Assembly (NCBI RefSeq): GCF_900113945.1
Contig: NZ_FORG01000006.1
Location: 186,001-250,000, forward strand
Source: Xenorhabdus mauleonii
Lineage (GTDB): Bacteria > Pseudomonadota > Gammaproteobacteria > Enterobacterales > Enterobacteriaceae
Direction of reading: 5' to 3'
Length of the DNA: 64,000 nucleotides
Part shown: positions 55,945 through 64,000 of the stretch, piece after piece
Layout: the number at the start of each line of letters is the position of its first letter
Position numbering within the stretch: position 1 is the first letter of the stretch
Translations under genes and position numbers: made by a program
Notes under the pieces: model-generated
What the model saw: the letters and a program-made list of their open reading frames with translations, nothing else
Told to the model about the DNA's origin: nothing
Databases searched by the model: none

Positions 55945-55973
55945 AAAACCTGTCTGATTAGACAGGTTTTTTT
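55945..55973. terminator. Bidirectional terminator yhhW/pckA
   Basis: AAAACCTGTC (55945-55954), TGATTA loop, GACAGGTTTT (55961-55970) then TTT. Serves both convergent genes. Confidence 0.9.
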
Positions 55974-55986
55974 ATTCAAAGCGGTA

Positions 55987-57606
55987 TTACAGTTTAGGGC
56001 CGGCTTTCACCAATGCTGCTCCAGCAGCAGTATCCGTATATTTATCGAAATTATCGGTAAAGCGTTGTGCCAAATCTTTTGCTTTGCTATCCCATTCCGC
56101 TTTATCCGCATAGGTGTTGCGAGGATCTAAGATCCCTGTATCAACACCCGGCAAAGTGGTCGGAACCGCCAAATCAAAAATCGGCAGTTGGATGGTATCA
56201 GTATCTTCAATGTCGCCATTGAGGATAGCATCGATAATCGCACGGGTATCTTTGATGGAGATACGTTTACCCGTCCCATTCCAACCAGTATTGACCAGAT
56301 ACGCTTTCGCACCGGATGCCTGCATGCGCTTAACCAGAACTTCCGCATATTGTGTCGGGTGCAGTGACAAGAATGCCGCGCCGAAGCACGCGGAGAAAGT
56401 CGGGGTGGGTTCTGTTACACCACGCTCAGTTCCCGCCAATTTTGCCGTAAAGCCAGACAGGAAATGATACTGCGTTTGCTCTGGCGTCAGTCTGGATACC
56501 GGAGGCAATACGCCGAAAGCATCTGCTGTCAGGAAGATCACTTTAGTGGCATGCCCGGCTTTGGAGATTGGCTTAACGATGTTTTCAATGTGGTAGATAG
56601 GATAAGAAACGCGGGTGTTTTCTGTTTTGGAGCCATCATTGAAATCAACAGTGCCATCTGCCAGTACGGTAACATTTTCCAGCAACGCATCACGGCGAAT
56701 GGCGTCATAAATATCGGGTTCAGCTTCTTTCGACAAATTAATGGTCTTCGCGTAGCAACCACCTTCGAAGTTAAACACGCCGTCATCATCCCAGCCATGT
56801 TCGTCATCACCAATCAGCTTACGCTTAGGATCGGTGGAAAGTGTGGTTTTACCCGTACCAGAAAGGCCGAAGAAGACAGCGACATCCCCTTTCTCGCCCA
56901 CGTTGGCGGAACAGTGCATGGAGGCAATGCCTTTCAGCGGCAGCAGGTAGTTCATGATTGAGAACATCCCTTTTTTCATTTCACCGCCGTACCAAGTACC
57001 GCCAATTAGCTGCATCCGTTCTGTCAGGTTAAAAGCAACAAAGTTTTCGGAATTCAGCCCCTGCTCTTTCCATTGTGGGTTTGTACATTTCGCACCGTTC
57101 ATCACAATGAAATCCGGTGTGAAACCAACCAATTCTTCATCTGATGGACGGATAAACATGTTTTTCACAAAATGCGCCTGCCACGCCACTTCTGTGATAA
57201 AACGCACTTTCAAACGGGTATCCGCATTGGCTCCGCAGAATGCATCCACGATAAACAAACGTTTGCCTGAAAGCTGTTGAGTGACTAATCCCTTAAGATG
57301 AGACCAAGTTTCCTGACTGAGCGGTTTGTTATCGTTCTTGCCTTTTCCCTGATCTGCCCACCATACGGTATCGCGAGTAACGTCATCGCGGACAATGTAT
57401 TTATCTTTTGGAGAACGCCCCGTGAAAATACCAGTATCTACTGCAACAGCGCCAAGGCCAGTTAATGTACCACGCTCATACCCTTGAAGAGAGGATTGAG
57501 TTTCTTCAGAGAATAACAATTCATAACTTGGGTTATAAACGATTCCACCCGCATCACGAATACCATAAACCGCAAGTTCCTGCTCAGTAATACCTGTAAC
57601 GCTCAT
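55987..57606 (-). CDS. pckA: Phosphoenolpyruvate carboxykinase (ATP)
   Basis: 539 residues, full length. P-loop [13 protein letters not shown], metal site [21 protein letters not shown]. Gluconeogenic oxaloacetate to PEP. Upstream of hslO in enterobacterial order. Confidence 0.97.
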   Translation of the reverse strand: MSVTGITEQELAVYGIRDAGGIVYNPSYELLFSEETQSSLQGYERGTLTGLGAVAVDTGIFTGRSPKDKYIVRDDVTRDTVWWADQGKGKNDNKPLSQETWSHLKGLVTQQLSGKRLFIVDAFCGANADTRLKVRFITEVAWQAHFVKNMFIRPSDEELVGFTPDFIVMNGAKCTNPQWKEQGLNSENFVAFNLTERMQLIGGTWYGGEMKKGMFSIMNYLLPLKGIASMHCSANVGEKGDVAVFFGLSGTGKTTLSTDPKRKLIGDDEHGWDDDGVFNFEGGCYAKTINLSKEAEPDIYDAIRRDALLENVTVLADGTVDFNDGSKTENTRVSYPIYHIENIVKPISKAGHATKVIFLTADAFGVLPPVSRLTPEQTQYHFLSGFTAKLAGTERGVTEPTPTFSACFGAAFLSLHPTQYAEVLVKRMQASGAKAYLVNTGWNGTGKRISIKDTRAIIDAILNGDIEDTDTIQLPIFDLAVPTTLPGVDTGILDPRNTYADKAEWDSKAKDLAQRFTDNFDKYTDTAAGAALVKAGPKL

Positions 57607-57765
57607 TTGTTGCTCCTGGTCAGTTATATCTTATATCTGTCTCTGCGCGGGATAATAAATAATTATGACTAATTAACAGCGATTGCTATCAAAAAAATGG
57701 AATTACATTATTTTTTTTGGACTTATATGAGACACAGGGCACGAAATGGAAGGATGATTCATAGT

Positions 57766-57788
57766 AAAAAGGGCGTTAATTACGCCCT
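57766..57788 (-). terminator. hslO terminator
   Basis: Minus-strand AGGGCGT-AATTA-ACGCCCT followed by TTTT, 69 bases after the hslO stop. Confidence 0.8.
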
Positions 57789-57856
57789 AAAAATAGTCAT
57801 GCAGATGGTAGTCACAGGAAAAAGGTGCAACCACCAAAATCTGCAATTACATAAAA

Positions 57857-58729
57857 TTAGTGCAACTGTGCTGTTTTCGTCGCTTTTATTTCACTGACGT
57901 CATTTTCATCAAAAACGTAATGCTTGCCGCAGAACTCACATCCCATGTCAATCTTGCCATCACTATGCAAAATCTCTTGTAAATCAGCTTCCGGCAACGT
58001 CATGAGAGTATCAATGCAACGCTGTCTGGAACAGGTACAACGGAATGCTACCTGCTGAGGTTCATAGAGAGTGACGTCTTCTTCATGATAAAGACGATGC
58101 AGGATTTCTTCCACATCCAGCGTAAACAATTCTTCACCCTTAATGGTTGCAGTAAGTTGTACCAGATGGTCCAGCAGTTCTTCATTACCGTCATGCTCAT
58201 TCGGTAACACCTGCAATAACATGCCTCCGGCAGCCACTTTTCCATCCAGCATGCCAGTACGGATAAACAGACGGGTAGGCAGCTGTTCAGACTGTTTGAA
58301 ATAGGCACCCAGGCACTCTTCCAGCGTTTCACCTTCCAGTGCCACGACACCTTGATAACGCTCACCTTCTGTTGGCGTAATGGTAATGACCATATAACCG
58401 TTGCCTATCATGTCCCGCAGGCTGCTTTCGGTCTTCACATCACCATCAATGCGGGCTGTACCACGCATTTGTTGCTGATTGTTGCCGTTAATCACCGCCA
58501 GCTTAACCGGCCCGTCTCCCTGAATCTGTACCGTAATATCACCATTGAATTTCAATGTAGCCGTCAATAGGCTGGTTGCGACCAACAATTCACCCAATAG
58601 CTGCTGTACAGGTTGAGGGAAGCTGTGATTTTCCAGCATCTGCTGATAAGTTTCACTGACGGAAACAAGTTCCCCTCTGACAGAATGGCCTTCAAACAAA
58701 AAACGGTGTAATTGGTCATGCTTGATCAT
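57857..58729 (-). CDS. hslO: Redox-regulated chaperonin Hsp33
   Basis: 290 residues. C-terminal zinc switch CTC ([10 protein letters not shown]) and CEFC ([10 protein letters not shown]). Holdase activated by oxidative unfolding. Downstream of hslR. Confidence 0.97.
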   Translation of the reverse strand: MIKHDQLHRFLFEGHSVRGELVSVSETYQQMLENHSFPQPVQQLLGELLVATSLLTATLKFNGDITVQIQGDGPVKLAVINGNNQQQMRGTARIDGDVKTESSLRDMIGNGYMVITITPTEGERYQGVVALEGETLEECLGAYFKQSEQLPTRLFIRTGMLDGKVAAGGMLLQVLPNEHDGNEELLDHLVQLTATIKGEELFTLDVEEILHRLYHEEDVTLYEPQQVAFRCTCSRQRCIDTLMTLPEADLQEILHSDGKIDMGCEFCGKHYVFDENDVSEIKATKTAQLH

Positions 58730-58788
58730 AAATTTCTCTCATTTCACTGAGGCGGTTATATGCCCTTCTTATTTCGATTCGAAATCTA

Positions 58789-59208
58789 TTAGGTATTTTC
58801 CGACTCTTTTAATTTTGTGTGCTTAAATTTAATTAGTTCACGCCGTTCTTTTTTGTCCGGGCGGCGGTCAGGATGTGGCATCGCAAGCGCATTCATTTTA
58901 CGGGCCAATGCCATTTTTTCCCTATTGGCAATACTTTCTGCCGTTTCCTGATAAAGCTGTTGAGCTTCAGTCGCACCACGCCTGTGGTCGCTCAACGCCA
59001 AGACTATCACTGTTTTTTCCTCATTTCCCTGACGCAGTTTGATCTTGGCATTCAACTCAACCAGTTTGCTCGGCCTGCTCCGTTGCCCATTATAATGGAT
59101 TTTTCCCCCTTCAATCATTTCACGAGCGATAGAACGGGTCTTGTAAAAACGCGCCGCCCACAACCATTTATCGAGGCGGACAGTCTGAGTTGTGTCTGAA
59201 TTCAGCAT
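58789..59208 (-). CDS. hslR: Heat-shock protein Hsp15, S4 domain
   Basis: 139 residues. RNA-binding S4 domain RLDKWLWAARFYKTRSIARE and a basic tail. Rescues stalled 50S with nascent chain. Order igaA-hslR-hslO is conserved. Confidence 0.95.
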   Translation of the reverse strand: MLNSDTTQTVRLDKWLWAARFYKTRSIAREMIEGGKIHYNGQRSRPSKLVELNAKIKLRQGNEEKTVIVLALSDHRRGATEAQQLYQETAESIANREKMALARKMNALAMPHPDRRPDKKERRELIKFKHTKLKESENT

Positions 59209-59296
59209 GGTAATTTTTCCCTCGATCCTAAATTCAAATTGTTATTCAGCGCAGACAAAAAACGGATTGAGAGTAACACAGCATACCTGTTCCCCG

Positions 59297-61402
59297 CTAA
59301 TCCATAGGTGTTGTTGAAAAAGAGGCGAAACAGTTGTCATAGTATAGGGTGATATATTCAAGGCGCCGCTTGTTTTTGTATCTTTTCATTACTATCAACA
59401 TAGCATTAATGGTGAATACCACCAGTAACATCGCCATCAGCAAGCAACTGCCAAGATAACGAATGAGAGTGGTTGTATCCGGCTCGCGGTGCAACATGAT
59501 ATTGAGTGTCCCATTGGGATCTTCAAACAGCTCCGTCACAATGCCGCCGGTTTCAAAAGGGGTTCGCATCAGCAGCTCGGAAATATGCTGTAACTCCAAC
59601 CACCGATCCATGGGGGTGTTTTCAAACATGTTGTTTATCCGCATCGGATATTCAAGCAATGGGCGGCTTTCATCACTGCGCAGCAGCACTCCCCCCGGCA
59701 ACGGGCTATTCATTGCCGATGCGAATTTATTGATTTCCCCATAAATAAACTCTTCAGTCGTGGCATCAACCAGCTTTTCCAGCGCATCCGCACTGCCCGC
59801 CCGCATTAACACCTTATAGCCTTGCGTTACCCTCGCTTTACTGTCTGCCAGCAACTGACCCCAAGACGTGGCGCTTCCCAGGTTAACCAGCGCATTCTTC
59901 AAACGGAGGCAATCCGTTTCTTTCGGGCATAATTTGTGCGCTTTCAAAACGATTTTTGCATAATTATCAACCGGAACCAATCCGGACTTTGCAATGGCTT
60001 GATTCAAGCTGGGACTGCTCCTGCCTTTACGCCTAGACGAATGCAATTGTTCATAGACAGTTGTGAGCAGCGCTGATGCATTTTCAACAATATCGGACTC
60101 CAGCATCGGCAATGGCGTCTCTTTATTCCAATAAATACCGATGCAATCAAATGGCGCAAACAATGTGACTTTGTACTCAGCCAGAAAGTTAGGCGGCTCA
60201 TAGCACATGCCAACACCCTTGACTTTCAATACATCCCCTTCCTTTAAATTGACGCTTTGCAGCTCAGCAACACTATTGATAACTTTGGTATTGCTGCCAT
60301 ACAACCAAGCCAAACTGAGTCTCATGGAGAGGCTTGCGGGTTGGTAGGAATAAAGCAGCAACATGATAATCACGGAGAAAATCACCAGCACTAGGTTTTT
60401 TCTATAGCGCTGATACGGATAGTGCTTTTCTTCTTCATGCAAAGAAAGATAACGCCCCTGCCGAGTCACATTGTTGTTGGCATACATATCTATATCGGTG
60501 TTCTGATCCAGATCATAAGAAATGTACGACTCCCAATGAGTTGGATAAACAAGATCAATGCCGCCGAGAGAGATGTTTTTTCTTTTCTCTGGGGCAAATT
60601 CACTGAACACCCCCCAACGTTTCGGTATTCCGTTGAAGCAATTAATATTTAATAGTTTCCGACTGGAAGGAAAACGGAAATGTGACCAGAAACCGGCCAG
60701 CATAAACAAGAACGAGACCAACATGAGCCACGGCAACATCTGAATGGGCAAGAAAAGAGCCACAAACCATACCAACAGGCCAATGCCCATCAAAACGCCT
60801 TCCTTGCCGCCGGTTGCATAACGCAACCTGTACTCTTCCGGAGTTTCCTTGCGGACATGCAGTAATTTCGCGCTAGAATTACCGTTTTTTTGAATTGAAG
60901 CGTGTTCCGTTTTTGTCGTGACACGCGCAGCAAACAGATTTTGCTGATAGTCTTTCAAAAAGTGGCCATTGACAGCGATGACCATCGGCATAGGTGTAGT
61001 CTGGATAATCTCTATGGTGTTTTTCTGCTTGATGAACGGCTCAAGCCACACCGGAAAATGTATTTCTGTATCATCAATATAATAGCGCCAGTGGTGTAAC
61101 TCTTCCTTGACCGCAGAGAAGCGGGTGATGGCATGATTAATGGTATAAACATTATCATTTTTGATAGGCAATACCGGGTAGCCTGACAAGGGTCTATTGT
61201 CCAATTTAACCAATTGAGTTACGTTTCTCAGGTAATGTTCAATAGATTGAAGTTCATCGGTATTCAGTTTACGCCGACTTGTTTTAGCTATTGATGATAG
61301 ATAACGCGCGTTATCAAGTCGCCTCCATCTGAAAATCAGAAAGGAAGCCATTATAATCAGGCTAATGATAAAAATAGCCAATATAATGACTAAAGAGCTC
61401 AT
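59297..61402 (-). CDS. igaA: IgaA/UmoB family membrane regulator
   Basis: 701 residues. N-terminal membrane helix (LVIILAIFIISLIIMASFLI), several more near 210-250 and 335-355, a periplasmic domain, and a last helix near 660. IgaA restrains the Rcs envelope-stress phosphorelay by contacting RcsD. Between hslR and nudE as in E. coli. Confidence 0.94.
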   Translation of the reverse strand: MSSLVIILAIFIISLIIMASFLIFRWRRLDNARYLSSIAKTSRRKLNTDELQSIEHYLRNVTQLVKLDNRPLSGYPVLPIKNDNVYTINHAITRFSAVKEELHHWRYYIDDTEIHFPVWLEPFIKQKNTIEIIQTTPMPMVIAVNGHFLKDYQQNLFAARVTTKTEHASIQKNGNSSAKLLHVRKETPEEYRLRYATGGKEGVLMGIGLLVWFVALFLPIQMLPWLMLVSFLFMLAGFWSHFRFPSSRKLLNINCFNGIPKRWGVFSEFAPEKRKNISLGGIDLVYPTHWESYISYDLDQNTDIDMYANNNVTRQGRYLSLHEEEKHYPYQRYRKNLVLVIFSVIIMLLLYSYQPASLSMRLSLAWLYGSNTKVINSVAELQSVNLKEGDVLKVKGVGMCYEPPNFLAEYKVTLFAPFDCIGIYWNKETPLPMLESDIVENASALLTTVYEQLHSSRRKGRSSPSLNQAIAKSGLVPVDNYAKIVLKAHKLCPKETDCLRLKNALVNLGSATSWGQLLADSKARVTQGYKVLMRAGSADALEKLVDATTEEFIYGEINKFASAMNSPLPGGVLLRSDESRPLLEYPMRINNMFENTPMDRWLELQHISELLMRTPFETGGIVTELFEDPNGTLNIMLHREPDTTTLIRYLGSCLLMAMLLVVFTINAMLIVMKRYKNKRRLEYITLYYDNCFASFSTTPMD

Positions 61403-61759
61403 TTTTTCCCCACGCCCATGACAGCAATACAGAGATCAGCAGAATAACAATCTCGTGAAACACTCAGAATCAGGCTATTCCTATTCTTGCCTTTTATTTT
61501 TAATGTTCATTAACAAAAGGTTGTATAAATTTTCTCATACCTTTCCATAAAATACTGTTTTCTTGCAAGGGTAAGATAGCAACAAAAATACATTCAAGCG
61601 ATAATCGCTATCATTTACTAACATAATCGGCCATATTAAAGCAAAATTTGTATTTGCACTGAATTTCACCACCCACATTAAGTGATACAAGTTATTTTAA
61701 CTAATTTAGTTCATTATTATTTTTAACTATCCAACACATAACAACCTTCAGGGGCAAGC

Positions 61760-62323
61760 ATGATTGATTTTAAAAAACCCAAAATACTAAATGTAAATGA
61801 TATTGCCCGCTCACGCTTGTTCAACATCCAATCTGTTGATCTTGAATTCAGCAATGGTGTAAAACGCGTTTATGAACGAATGAAACCCTCAAATCGTGAA
61901 GCAGTATTAATCATTCCTGTCATTGGTGAGGAATTAGTGCTTATTCGCGAATATGCCGTTGGGATTGAACAATACGAGCTAGGTTTTCCCAAAGGTGCAA
62001 TTGATGCTGGGGAAAGCGTTTTTGAAGCAGCCAACCGTGAACTAAAAGAAGAAATTGGTTTCGGGGCAGGAAAATTCGAACTGTTGACAAAATTAACCAT
62101 GGCTCCTTCTTATTTTTCCAGCAAAATGAATATCGTGATTGCTCAGGATCTTTATCCAGAATGTTTGGAAGGTGATGAACCTGAGCCATTGGTACAAATA
62201 CGTTGGCCTATTTCTGACATGATGTCGTTATTAGATCATTCCGATTTCAATGAGGCCAGAAATGTCAGCGCCCTATTTTTGGCACAGCGATATCTTCAAG
62301 CAAAAAATAATGGGAGAGGTTAG
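61760..62323 (+). CDS. nudE: ADP compounds hydrolase NudE
   Basis: 187 residues. Nudix box GAIDAGESVFEAANRELKEE plus IGFG. Hydrolyses ADP-ribose, Ap3A and NADH. Divergent from igaA. In E. coli mrcA follows nearby; here a Tc-toxin gene does. The 357-bp igaA-nudE gap shows no gene. Confidence 0.95.
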   Translation: MIDFKKPKILNVNDIARSRLFNIQSVDLEFSNGVKRVYERMKPSNREAVLIIPVIGEELVLIREYAVGIEQYELGFPKGAIDAGESVFEAANRELKEEIGFGAGKFELLTKLTMAPSYFSSKMNIVIAQDLYPECLEGDEPEPLVQIRWPISDMMSLLDHSDFNEARNVSALFLAQRYLQAKNNGRG

Positions 62324-62770
62324 TTATTTCCTTTCGCAATAAACGGGTATGAACGTAGTTTATTTAATATCAATATTTATTTTATGCCCGTTTTAAACGT
62401 ATTAAGCACGACAAAATAACCACTTAAAATAGAGGACATTTTTGTTAAAAAAAATAATATAGTTGATAAAAAATAATAAATGTTCATATTTACAATATCT
62501 TTGATATTAATTCATTGCCCAAAAATATCTCTCCCATTTCTATAAAAACATTCACTGCATTTCGTGCTTCCTTCCGTAACCACCTTGAAACAGAATCATT
62601 TTTTAAAAAACGATTAGAAGCTGAATATATTTTAGGCTGGATAACCATCATTACATCACCATAGTCTAACCCTGTTTATCTACCAGCAACACATAACTCA
62701 CTGTTATCGATTGGATATAGAAATATTGCTTTCTCTTTTCCCACATTTTCGATCTAAAAGGTGATCATGT
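62324..62770. other. Gap between nudE and the toxin gene
   Basis: 447 AT-rich bases. A 50-codon stop-free frame (about 62510-62662; RLEAEYILGWITIITSP end) has only a weak TTG start and no known match. Presumably holds the toxin promoter. Confidence 0.45.
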
Positions 62771-64000
62771 ATGGCTAACACAAATAATGAAACCATTAGT
62801 TACAAAAATCTCTTTGATGATAATCCAGATCTTTATTGCTTCCCTGAATTACCAGAAACCAACGATGGCCCGCTGGCCTATTTGGTTGATCTGTATCAGC
62901 AAGTCAGAATGTTTGAAAGTAAAGCCAGCAAAGACGGCACGGGGTTTCTCAATCAGCGGCGTCCCGATATTGAAAAATTGCTGCTTGATAGTACAAACTT
63001 AAATAAAACCGTCAATCTATTGCCGCTTGTCATTGAAGTCCTCGCCGAAAAAGCGAAGAAGCATATCAACCAGCAACAGCCCTTGACGAATTCACTCGCT
63101 GAAATCCATTACCCTCTCTCCTTGCCGTTTCATTTTCCGTTAAAACAAACAACGGCGGTATTGGCTGCAAAAGAGATCCCCTTGCTGGAACTGATCCAAC
63201 AAGCCGATAGCAAGTACCCCAATTTTATTGATGGCAACTTGAGTGCCGATTCTCTGCAAACAGCGATGATGGTCAGCAGTATGCTGGCACCAAAACTTCA
63301 AACGCTGTTGCTGGAAGAATCGCAAAGCAATCAAAAAGATTTCTTTGAGAAATATTTTGGCCTCAAAGGCGAGGCAGCCAACGCCGCTGAAATGCTGTCC
63401 CGCCTTACCGTATTTACTCAGCAAACCGGGCTGAGTTCCCAAGATGCAGAGAAACTATTTGCAGTTAATGGCATATCCGGCGATGACACGGTGACACACA
63501 GTACCGTCAAGTACTCCGGCAATGTTGCCAAACCTGCCAATGCCGGAACCGAATTTCCTTCCGGTGCTGATTACGTCGCGTCATACATCAATGCAGGTAA
63601 ATCACCTGCGCTCTATCTGGAAAAAACAAAAGATACAGAAACAGCCAAAGATGTCATCCAACTGAAAAGTGCCAGTAATGATAACTTTGACCGTATCCAA
63701 CGCTTCCTGCATATTCAAAAAGCGTTGAAACTCAACGCTGAACAGCTTGATTTATTGCTGGCAACTGCACGGAAGGCAGAAAAACAGACGGGCTATGTGA
63801 TTACTGAGGCCACACTGCGCACGTTAGGCGTATTCCTGCATTTCCAACACGAGTATGGTGCTACCGCAGAACAATTTGCTGCGCTTATCGGTCATATCAG
63901 CCCCTATGCCCTTGAAGATCAACTCTCTTTCTTTGATAGGCTGTTCAATGCCTCAGGATTGTCACAACAAGCGGCATCTTCTTCTGTTCTGGTTCTGGAT
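62771..64000 (+). CDS. Insecticidal toxin complex (Tc) A-subunit-like protein, 5' part
   Basis: First 410 codons of an open frame running off the window. The N-terminal region (YLVDLYQQVRMF, NQRRPDIEKLLLDSTNLNKT, LPLVIEVLAEK) matches the VRP1/SpvA-type start of TcA proteins such as TcaA/TcdA. The following helical repeats (FFEKYFGLKGEAANAAEML, FDRIQRFLHIQKALKLNAEQL, TLRTLGVFLHFQHEYGATAE) are also typical. TcA forms the pore and injection syringe for the TcB/C toxin. ATG 62771; no strong ribosome site. Full length cannot be judged. Confidence 0.85.
   Translation, partial: MANTNNETISYKNLFDDNPDLYCFPELPETNDGPLAYLVDLYQQVRMFESKASKDGTGFLNQRRPDIEKLLLDSTNLNKTVNLLPLVIEVLAEKAKKHINQQQPLTNSLAEIHYPLSLPFHFPLKQTTAVLAAKEIPLLELIQQADSKYPNFIDGNLSADSLQTAMMVSSMLAPKLQTLLLEESQSNQKDFFEKYFGLKGEAANAAEMLSRLTVFTQQTGLSSQDAEKLFAVNGISGDDTVTHSTVKYSGNVAKPANAGTEFPSGADYVASYINAGKSPALYLEKTKDTETAKDVIQLKSASNDNFDRIQRFLHIQKALKLNAEQLDLLLATARKAEKQTGYVITEATLRTLGVFLHFQHEYGATAEQFAALIGHISPYALEDQLSFFDRLFNASGLSQQAASSSVLVLD

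Noticed and set aside
62510-62662. 50-codon frame before the Tc toxin
   Set aside because: Only a weak TTG start, no ribosome site and no known family.

Overview
The window looks like a chromosomal segment of an insect-associated enterobacterium of the Xenorhabdus/Photorhabdus type (Morganellaceae), more likely Xenorhabdus. The reasons are enterobacterial core genes in recognisable order (uspA-uspB-pitA-yhiN, pckA-hslO-hslR-igaA-nudE, selC, RyhB next to a YhhW pirin), AT-rich accessory DNA, and the start of an insecticidal Tc-toxin A-subunit gene at the right edge. The assignment is inferred from gene content; no search was run.

Layout. 0.3-5.3 kb: an 'EF_0829/AHA_3910'-type operon (PRD protein, SFCGS protein, DUF4312, DUF4311, DUF4310, amidohydrolase, DgaE-like PLP enzyme) with no adjacent KDGP aldolase. 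5.5-7.0 kb: divergent HxlR regulator and quinone-reductase-like gene. 7.6-13.1 kb (+): esterase, MFS transporter, 2OG-Fe(II) oxygenase, remnants of alkylation-repair genes, an Ada protein whose four zinc cysteines are replaced, a 2OG-oxygenase paralogue without its HxD motif, and a stand-alone Ada-type zinc domain. 13.2-15.9 kb (-): a PRMT-like methyltransferase, a heme-oxygenase-like diiron/cupin protein and a Rieske ferredoxin. The first two match SznE and SznF, which build the N-nitrosourea of streptozotocin. 16.3-18.6 kb: IS remnant and two paralogous effector-like genes, one ending in a CaaX-like CCIS. 19.0-22.2 kb: treBC. 22.4-25.2 kb: PI-PLC-X protein, two exported small proteins, a GNAT. 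25.4-27.2 kb: decarboxylase-GNAT fusion. 27.7-28.9 kb: TetR with twin operators and an NTF2-like protein. 29.3-32.5 kb: pyocin-like toxin, its probable immunity gene, and decayed toxin/immunity, IS and RhuM pieces next to selC. 33.1-35.9 kb: prlC, rsmJ. 36.0-38.1 kb: three-gene ABC exporter. 38.6-44.6 kb: gdhA, uspA, uspB, pitA, yhiN. 44.7-48.2 kb (-): a small cluster with a seven-codon ORF, MFS transporter, ferritin-like diiron protein, PpnP-like cupin and Gfo/Idh oxidoreductase. 49.1-54.9 kb: LuxE-like, LuxC-ligase fusion, PaaK-like and GNAT genes. 55-64 kb: Fur-box/RyhB, yhhW, pckA, hslO, hslR, igaA, nudE, then the Tc toxin.

The most interesting reading is functional. A predicted producer of an N-nitroso (DNA-methylating) metabolite sits tail-to-tail with a predicted exporter, an Ada O6-alkylguanine methyltransferase module and alkylation-repair remnants. 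This is what a warhead-plus-self-protection island would look like. The biosynthetic call rests on conserved metal-ligand patterns and domain order; the resistance link is inference from proximity.
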